This document shows, piece after piece, positions 40,601 through 44,140 of a stretch of DNA of 44,140 bases. Under the pieces are notes generated by a model that did no database searches, was not told the DNA's origin, and saw only the letters and a list, made by a program, of their open reading frames with translations. The position numbers and the translations under genes were made by a program. This DNA is from an uncultured Burkholderiales bacterium (lineage in GTDB: Bacteria > Pseudomonadota > Gammaproteobacteria > Burkholderiales > Burkholderiaceae_C), in contig CAIVGK010000267.1 in assembly GCA_903905475.1 (NCBI GenBank), forward strand, positions 1 through 44,140. Reading direction: 5' to 3'. Within the stretch, counting starts at the first letter, position 1, and every line of letters starts with the position of its first letter.

Positions 40601-43582
40601 GCCAAGGTCGAGGGCGGCAAGCTCTCGCTGCCTGTGCTCAAGGAAATCTACGGCGAAGGCCCTGCAGCTCCATGGCGCTACCTCGCCACCAACATGGTGA
40701 CCAAGGACGCCGAGACAGGGCTGCACCCCAACATGGTGGCCGAGCTCTTCGGCTTTACCAACGGCGACGAGATGACCCGCGCGATCATCGGCGCAATGCC
40801 AGAAGACAGCACGATCGACGGCATGACCGACCAGCGCCTGCTCGAGCGTTACGGTGACTTGGTCACCGAGAAGGGCATTGAGCGCGCAGCCAACGAGGCG
40901 ATTCACAACGAGGCGCGAGCCCGCTTTGTGGCGACCGAGCTCAAGGCCATGCAAGAGGCCATGAACCCCCGCGAGCGCACGCCCGCAGGCGGCTCCGTCA
41001 ACGTGCTCTTGCGTGCTGCCAAGGACTTCGCCGAGAACCTCGTAGCACGCCGCAAGGTGCGCGATCTGAAGGCTGGCGCCCACACCTCGGCCGAAGCCCG
41101 CGCTGCACGCCGCGTGAGCCAAGCACAATCGAGCGGCGACACGCAGGCCGCGATTACGGCTAAGCGTGACCAGCTCTTAAACCACTACGCCGCCCGCATG
41201 ACGACCGAGGCGCTGACCGAGATCGACAAGAAGGTCGACTACCTGCGCAAGTTCGACAAAGACAGCGTGCGCAGCAAGCTGCCGCCCGAGTACCTAGCAC
41301 AAATCGACAAGCTGCTCGAGCGCGTTGAGTTGCGCCGTGGCACGACACTGCGGGAGCTGGACAAGCGCGCCAAGCTCGCTGAGTGGATCACCGCCCAGCA
41401 GGAGCTCGGCCTCGACCCAGCGATCCCAGACTACCTGCTCGAGGACGTACAGCTCAAGTCTTACAAGGACATGACAGTCGAAGAGTTCCGTGGCTTGGTT
41501 GACACAGTGCGCAACATCGAGCACTTGGGCCGACTCAAAGACAAGCTGCTGACCCTGCAAGACAAGCGCGCATTCGCTGCGGTGGTGCAGGAGCTCGAGG
41601 CATCCATCCGCGAGAACGCCACCAGCTCGCGCCCTGTGCGCGTGAACGCGCCGACCAAGCTCGACCGTGCGACCGACGCGGTTCGCGGCTTCTTCAGCGC
41701 CCACCGCAAGATCGCCAGCCTGATTCGCCAGTTCGACGGCATGAAGGACGGCGGCGTGTTCTGGGGCGTGTTCAACCGCTCCATGAACGCTGCGGGCGAC
41801 AAAGAGGCGGTGATGCGCGAGCAGGCCACCAAGGCGCTGTCGAAGATTTTCGAGCCCATCATCAAGGGCGAGAAGCTCAAGACCTTGGCCTTCATCCCAG
41901 CGATCAACATGAGCCTCTCGCTCGAGACCCGCTTGGCGGTTGCACTGAACTGGGGCAACGAGGCGAACCGCCAACGCGTGATGGACGGCGACAAGTGGAG
42001 CTCGCAGCAGGTCGACGCCATTCTGTCGACGCTCACCGCTGAGCAGCTCACCTTCGTGCAGAAGGCTTGGGACTACATCAACGGCTACTGGCCTGAGATC
42101 GCCGCCAAAGAAGAGCGCGTGAGCGGCATTGCACCCGAGAAGGTGCAGGCCTCCGCCTTCACGGTAACGCTCGCTGACGGCACAGAGATGCAGATGCGCG
42201 GCGGGTACTACCCCATCAAGTACGACCCCGACCGCTCGAGCAAGGCAGAGGCAGACACCGCCGCTGAGTTGACCAAGCAGATGATGATGGGCCAGTACAC
42301 CCGCGCCACCACACGACGCGGCCACACCAAGGGCCGTGCCGACACGGTCAACCGTGCGGTGCGCAAAGACATCGGCGTGATTTTCCAGCACGTCGATCAA
42401 GTCATCCACGACTTGGCTTGGCACGAGTGGCTCATCGACGCCACCCGCATTCTGCGCGCTGGCCCGATCGACGCCGCGATCCGCGAGACCGCCGGGCCAG
42501 AGGTGCTGCGCGAGATGAAGAAGACGATCGAGGACATCGCTGCAGGTGATGTGCCTGCGCAGTCTGAGTTCGAGAGCGCCGTCAACCACCTGCGGGTGGG
42601 CACCACGATCGCTGGCATGGGCTGGAACCTGATGACCTCCCTGATGCAGCCTCTGGGCCTCACACAGTCGATGGTCCGCATCGGCCCTAAGTGGGTGGGC
42701 AAGGGCTTGGCGCGCTGGATTGGCGACGCTACCCGCATGGAGAACACCGTCAAGGAGGTGTACGAGAAGTCCGACTTCATGCGCCTGCGCGGCCAGACCA
42801 TGCAGCGCGAAATCGCTGAAATCCGCAACAAGGTGCAAGGCGAGATGGCGGGCCCTGTGAAGGAGACCTTCTTCTATCTCATCCAGAAGGGCCAGCTCAT
42901 CGCTGACTTGCCCACTTGGCTGGGCCAGTACGAGAAGGCCATGGCCGACATCGTGGACGAAGAGCGCGCCATCGCGTTGGCAGACCAAGCCGTGCGCGAC
43001 TCGCAAAGTGGCGGCCAGATTATGGACCTCGCCCGCGTGCAGCGCGGCGGCCCCTTGCAGAAGCTCTTCACCAACTTCTACTCGTACTTCAACACGACCT
43101 ACCAGCTCACGGCGGAGCGCTACAACACCACCAGCTTCAAGGACCCGCTGCAGGTTGGCCGCTTCATGGTCGACATGCTGCTGCTCTACACCGTGCCTGC
43201 GGTGCTTGGCTTCGCGATGAAGGAGGCACTCAAGGGTGGGGGCGATGACGACGACTTGGCAAAGCGCCTCGCCGCTGAACAGCTCAACTACATGCTGGGC
43301 ACGATGGTCGGCCTGCGCGAGGTCGGCGCCGCTGTCGCTGGCTTCAACGGCTACCAAGGCCCGGCTGGCACCCGCTTCTTCAGTGAGCTTGGCAAGTTCG
43401 GCAAGCAGGTGGAGCAGGGCGACGTGGACGGTGCATTGCTCAAGTCGCTCAACAACGCGGCGGGCATTCTCTTCCACTACCCAGCGGGGCAGGTCAACCG
43501 CACGGTGGAGGGCTTCAACGCTCTCGTCGAGGGCAAGACCGCTAACCCACTGGTGCTCGCCTTCGGGCCCCCGCGCGAATAA
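34634..43582 (+). CDS. Giant polyvalent virion/ejection protein
   Basis: 2982 residues from GTG 34634, one-fifth of the genome. By position it is the gp16-like ejection protein; like other Bcep22-type giants it carries many modules. Visible in order: hydrophobic Gly/Ala segments (about 265-420, e.g. APVGGAIGGAVGGSVASRIA); a RelA/SpoT-synthetase-like domain (about 735-870: IKSLKRAAEKLV, LIRDMLRATIVV, ESGYRDVLINVR, GEIQVNLPQM); a DUF3293-like domain (about 998-1090: WAVLTAEDP, ELGRKYGQESVL); an unassigned helical domain (about 1155-1450); a GTG-x2-G/YFY module (about 1494-1630) reminiscent of ADP-ribosyltransferases; a zincin with HEAGHFF (about 1780) and a Glu in KFAESFEQYLF; long helical regions; a hydrophobic helix near 2855 (MLLLYTVPAVLGFAM). 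It is probably injected with the DNA to protect and control. No lytic transglycosylase motif was recognised. Confidence 0.85.
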   Translation: MLDLNNLPDKSATPNGVARENVGSSLDFLPDTNSDTLRSLYRQQKVNPDEYAKARSLSKATGLPTPTVQSNPAQATELVNEPDWNTVEQLSPKAAAALVNNTELFNLAKDDTANLAQWERGLDLSKRKDQELAVQKMPGKQDDTVGAAFKRGVTALGVFGEASAVKIDELLTAVGTMFLPEPKKGPMGLAQQGPIDASNQTAKSSLTDVAKAYSALPRDKRLEVAGKIFEQAYDNDKSISGAVDALGYIVRNPDAAFNFMVEMGVQAAPFAPVGGAIGGAVGGSVASRIASQKFAEYVSGAATMAGVNFTANYGPTLAGEIAQKIAEGLPFEDAWEYANTKALTEGGVNAAFAFVPVPGGGKGSSFFSKVGNIAGEVVKQGVAGATGAAAAAASVGETASPAELFLEAVGEGFGAPTDVAWAAVTSGARKLTSDSTKVRESQEEFDKLVNMVQIATESKLRARAPDTFAQFVQQVADETEGAVTEVYVDARTLVDVLAQSGVEQGAFIGQVPSVAEQLQDAVTAGEAVSIPVGEFMGNVVGTGLEAALLPHLRASETSLSQTELQEAGKLAGEYLQQMAEKVVTEVNDATAFQTSADVVKGKVLEQLNAGKRFTADVNETYATLIRNFYAVLSSRYKITPEQMWEGGWADASGKVQPARRLAVGAEGVPNFAPDVLQKNNTLKNIVGTDTAAEVQAATQSFEQVQPGANDPITTEQRSQAEQVLAPLAERANAAKPEFDALVTRINQLFGQEPKLAPIKSLKRAAEKLVMEAGGDVNLIRDMLRATIVVQKLSDVQRAIEQVQQNFEIVRIKNRFETPTESGYRDVLINVRMPDGTVGEIQVNLPQMLAAKAEGHKLYEMARVLPAGDPRRVQLEELQARLYAEAFDSATNASNSAASTGAPYENTLAESGNGLGPAALNATQEPSGNLATGMPSTSNNFAPSGISNITGTSDQSIADAETANQVVLQQSIDAVLEAQPAPAAATLDDFTPAALPELLSKQGWAVLTAEDPGAAKATPEANAIATANLRADLDAMGVDYIEVSGKYGDVQGAFIITGLTEQEALELGRKYGQESVLTRSGLLYGDGSIVPAVGMEVYDTAPEDFYTTVPTTGAFFSVVLDFNAGTGEAFAQGKPVRGLGKPKSAVKAAPVVALPDTLTTTTAIDIRNGEKGNLSITQVGEYFDRITGQRDPADPAEFQRALDTLVAEIQHQLAQEKSGLDWYEEDIALAFGETQKLIPELKDPGQRQLFSVIAGILSPQTTARDNWFIAAKAFRHFKQTGVVPGRNPETGSLWQGGTTSVNKEKALVFLNNMIQDIGEAATIEWLMGTHTVKELNAARKTWGNMGPGVDGKMTDTAMGVRAFGPKVGPFVMNINGIHDITVDMWATRTFNRYFGRMIGPDGKIVDAPTEPQRKVVKDLFNEAAKQLGIKGYQVQSVIWFFEQQLFNQLGTGAQSYGFSDGAFRFAGEIASDGGAVTGGPSAVGSAQASEVLAQSALDTGINLTGVHFSKAARTSLDGVFYGTGLKGLEAERLKEVTDSRLKNRVYFYVDEGKGIRPESGIGGIAHSADLTNLYDAKADPLRLWSGDVNTIESRILDAGFNGYYIRDAFNKQGAAVVLGNASKGIPAQQIANPTTGAPAQAAAPTQYRRGLLSYELNKLDLPAIQAVAPSANLRAGVFTVDEAELGAARGVLSKQGIALPGKFAQTLAEDMEGQAPFLEQRAKEAGYDTVDDWAANDVGAFMKAAEEWRQMNPAETLAQPKRGTFSPSQMRIELLKDADLSTFLHEAGHFFLDMMADLAAQPGAPEDINNDMAALLKWFGVPDLQTWQGYTLDQKRPYHEKFAESFEQYLFEGKAPNVELKPLFRRFREFMTSAYKSLKDFMARYNTGLSDEVRSVFDRMIATEDQINEAERVAGMLPDFDATNEAIEKLGARSLRDLKWVVNARSKLLKQLQKDVNEKRKAMKEEVTAEVRAMREYAVQRFLKFGELDGAKVEGGKLSLPVLKEIYGEGPAAPWRYLATNMVTKDAETGLHPNMVAELFGFTNGDEMTRAIIGAMPEDSTIDGMTDQRLLERYGDLVTEKGIERAANEAIHNEARARFVATELKAMQEAMNPRERTPAGGSVNVLLRAAKDFAENLVARRKVRDLKAGAHTSAEARAARRVSQAQSSGDTQAAITAKRDQLLNHYAARMTTEALTEIDKKVDYLRKFDKDSVRSKLPPEYLAQIDKLLERVELRRGTTLRELDKRAKLAEWITAQQELGLDPAIPDYLLEDVQLKSYKDMTVEEFRGLVDTVRNIEHLGRLKDKLLTLQDKRAFAAVVQELEASIRENATSSRPVRVNAPTKLDRATDAVRGFFSAHRKIASLIRQFDGMKDGGVFWGVFNRSMNAAGDKEAVMREQATKALSKIFEPIIKGEKLKTLAFIPAINMSLSLETRLAVALNWGNEANRQRVMDGDKWSSQQVDAILSTLTAEQLTFVQKAWDYINGYWPEIAAKEERVSGIAPEKVQASAFTVTLADGTEMQMRGGYYPIKYDPDRSSKAEADTAAELTKQMMMGQYTRATTRRGHTKGRADTVNRAVRKDIGVIFQHVDQVIHDLAWHEWLIDATRILRAGPIDAAIRETAGPEVLREMKKTIEDIAAGDVPAQSEFESAVNHLRVGTTIAGMGWNLMTSLMQPLGLTQSMVRIGPKWVGKGLARWIGDATRMENTVKEVYEKSDFMRLRGQTMQREIAEIRNKVQGEMAGPVKETFFYLIQKGQLIADLPTWLGQYEKAMADIVDEERAIALADQAVRDSQSGGQIMDLARVQRGGPLQKLFTNFYSYFNTTYQLTAERYNTTSFKDPLQVGRFMVDMLLLYTVPAVLGFAMKEALKGGGDDDDLAKRLAAEQLNYMLGTMVGLREVGAAVAGFNGYQGPAGTRFFSELGKFGKQVEQGDVDGALLKSLNNAAGILFHYPAGQVNRTVEGFNALVEGKTANPLVLAFGPPRE

Positions 43583-43592
43583 AGGTGCGGAT

Positions 43593-43646
43593 ATGAGACA
43601 CCCATTTTTTGATAATCCCAACAACTCCCGAGGGCCCCACAAATGA
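43593..43646 (+). CDS. 17-residue peptide coupled to tail fibre
   Basis: AAAGGTG six bases before the ATG; reads MRHPFFDNPNNSRGPHK and overlaps the tail fibre start (ATGA). The fibre itself has only a poor SD, so this short ORF probably serves to bring ribosomes to the fibre start. It is seen in the track only as the end of a shadow ORF. Confidence 0.5.
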   Translation: MRHPFFDNPNNSRGPHK

Positions 43647-44140
43647 CTGTACCTGCCGCCGAGCGAAAGGCTGGCCCGTTCAACGGGAACGGGTCGACCA
43701 CCGCATTTCCATTCACCTTCAAAGTCTTCACCACTGAGGACATCGAAGTCATCTTCGCCGACACCGATGGTGTTGAGACCGTGCTCGAGCTCGACTCCGA
43801 TTACTCGGTGTCGCTGAACGCGGACCAAGACGAAGACCCGGGCGGCACGGTCACCTACCCGATCAGCGGCACCGCTCTCGCCACAGGCGAGAAGCTCAGC
43901 ATCGCTGGCGCTTTGCCCTACGAGCAAGAGACAGACATCCCCACAGGCGGCAACTTCAACCCAACCGTGTTGGAAAACGCGCTCGACAAACTGAGCATGC
44001 AGACCCAGCAGCTCGCCGAGTCGGTGAGCCGTGCAGCGAAGGTGCCGATCACCAACGCTGCGGACGCTGACACGTTGACGCAGGCCATCCTCGTGGCCGC
44101 CAACAACATCGCGGGCCTCGAGGTCGTCGTCGCAAACATC
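43643..44140 (+). CDS. Tail fibre protein, N-terminal part (continues at base 1)
   Basis: First 166 codons of the tail fibre gene, cut by the contig end; the last 47 codons are repeated at bases 1-141. The start ATG overlaps the TGA of the 17-codon ORF before it (ATGA). The N-terminus, with AERKAGPFNGNGSTTAFPFTF and a following beta-rich stretch up to about residue 110, resembles the virion-anchoring domain of T7 gp17-type fibres, which attaches the fibre to the podovirus tail. A helical segment (LENALDKLSMQTQQLAESV) starts the shaft. Joined with bases 1-855 the protein has 403 residues before a stop; with the apparent frameshift it would reach 545. It probably mediates the first contact with the host surface. 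The anchoring role is inferred from family resemblance. Confidence 0.85.
   Translation, partial: MTVPAAERKAGPFNGNGSTTAFPFTFKVFTTEDIEVIFADTDGVETVLELDSDYSVSLNADQDEDPGGTVTYPISGTALATGEKLSIAGALPYEQETDIPTGGNFNPTVLENALDKLSMQTQQLAESVSRAAKVPITNAADADTLTQAILVAANNIAGLEVVVANI
44000..44140. repeat. Right copy of 141-bp terminal overlap
   Basis: Exact copy of bases 1-141. Removing one copy leaves a 43,999-bp circle. The repeat lies inside the tail fibre gene, an unlikely place for a packaging terminal repeat, which supports an assembly origin for it. Confidence 0.95.

Noticed and set aside
41294-43927. 877-residue minus-strand ORF
   Set aside because: It runs antisense to the giant virion gene, has a His/Leu/Val/Ala-biased composition typical of GC-rich shadow frames, and shows no domain.
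44000-44140. Biological direct terminal repeat like that of T7
   Set aside because: It is inside the tail fibre coding sequence and has the length of an assembly k-mer; an assembly overlap is the simpler reading.
1-44140. tRNA genes and CRISPR arrays
   Set aside because: No cloverleaf with a TTCRA arm and no regularly spaced repeats with unique spacers were seen; the 30-bp repeats at 241-510 are coding fibre repeats.

Overview
The window is one complete, circular, tailed-phage genome. Bases 44000-44140 repeat bases 1-141 exactly, so the contig closes on itself and the unique length is 43,999 bp. The GC-rich genes, the repressor type, the Bbp19-like protein and the capsid set of the Bordetella BPP-1/Burkholderia Bcep22 group suggest a podovirus of a betaproteobacterium (Burkholderiales). 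That host is an inference from family resemblance. There is no tRNA, CRISPR array, reverse transcriptase, RNA polymerase or recognisable integrase.

Layout. A lambda-like switch at 18.5 kb separates a leftward CI-like repressor from a rightward Cro-like gene. Rightward from it come a primase-polymerase/VapE helicase, an iteron-rich putative origin (21.15-21.35 kb), small regulators, both terminase subunits, portal, capsid staple-like protein, Bbp19-like protein, scaffold, major capsid, cement, tail adaptor and nozzle, T7 gp13/14/15-like ejection proteins, and a 2982-residue polyvalent virion protein. A tail fibre crosses the contig ends; after it come a Gly-rich adhesin, a cupin, several membrane proteins, a GTA-type holin and an M15 endolysin, ending at 5.9 kb. 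Leftward from the switch (18.1 to 6.5 kb) are early genes: many microproteins, a Cas4/RecB-like nuclease (DUF2800), an ssDNA-binding protein (DUF2815), family A DNA polymerase, VRR-NUC nuclease, SNF2-like helicase, DUF3310, a TraR/DksA-like protein and a small (p)ppGpp-hydrolase-like HD protein. A terminator at 6.45 kb closes this arm, and a DUF3653 regulator follows.

Regulation. The leftward arm is cut into transcription units by near-identical sigma70-like promoters. Each has the palindrome TTTAGCAnnTGCTAAA (or a close variant) between or over the -35 and -10 boxes, and three start with the same 5' hairpin. This looks like one phage repressor regulon spread over the arm.

Most interesting idea. 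Three separate parts of this phage touch stringent-response chemistry: a TraR-like RNA polymerase ligand, a Mesh1/SpoT-like HD hydrolase in the next transcription unit, and a RelA/SpoT-synthetase-like domain inside the giant, probably injected, virion protein. Together they could be an alarmone control system acting at entry and during early expression. Other points of note are a Shine-Dalgarno-hiding hairpin before the DNA polymerase gene, an apparent +1 frameshift in the tail fibre gene, predicted leaderless mRNAs for both leftward regulators, and lysogeny-type control without an integrase.
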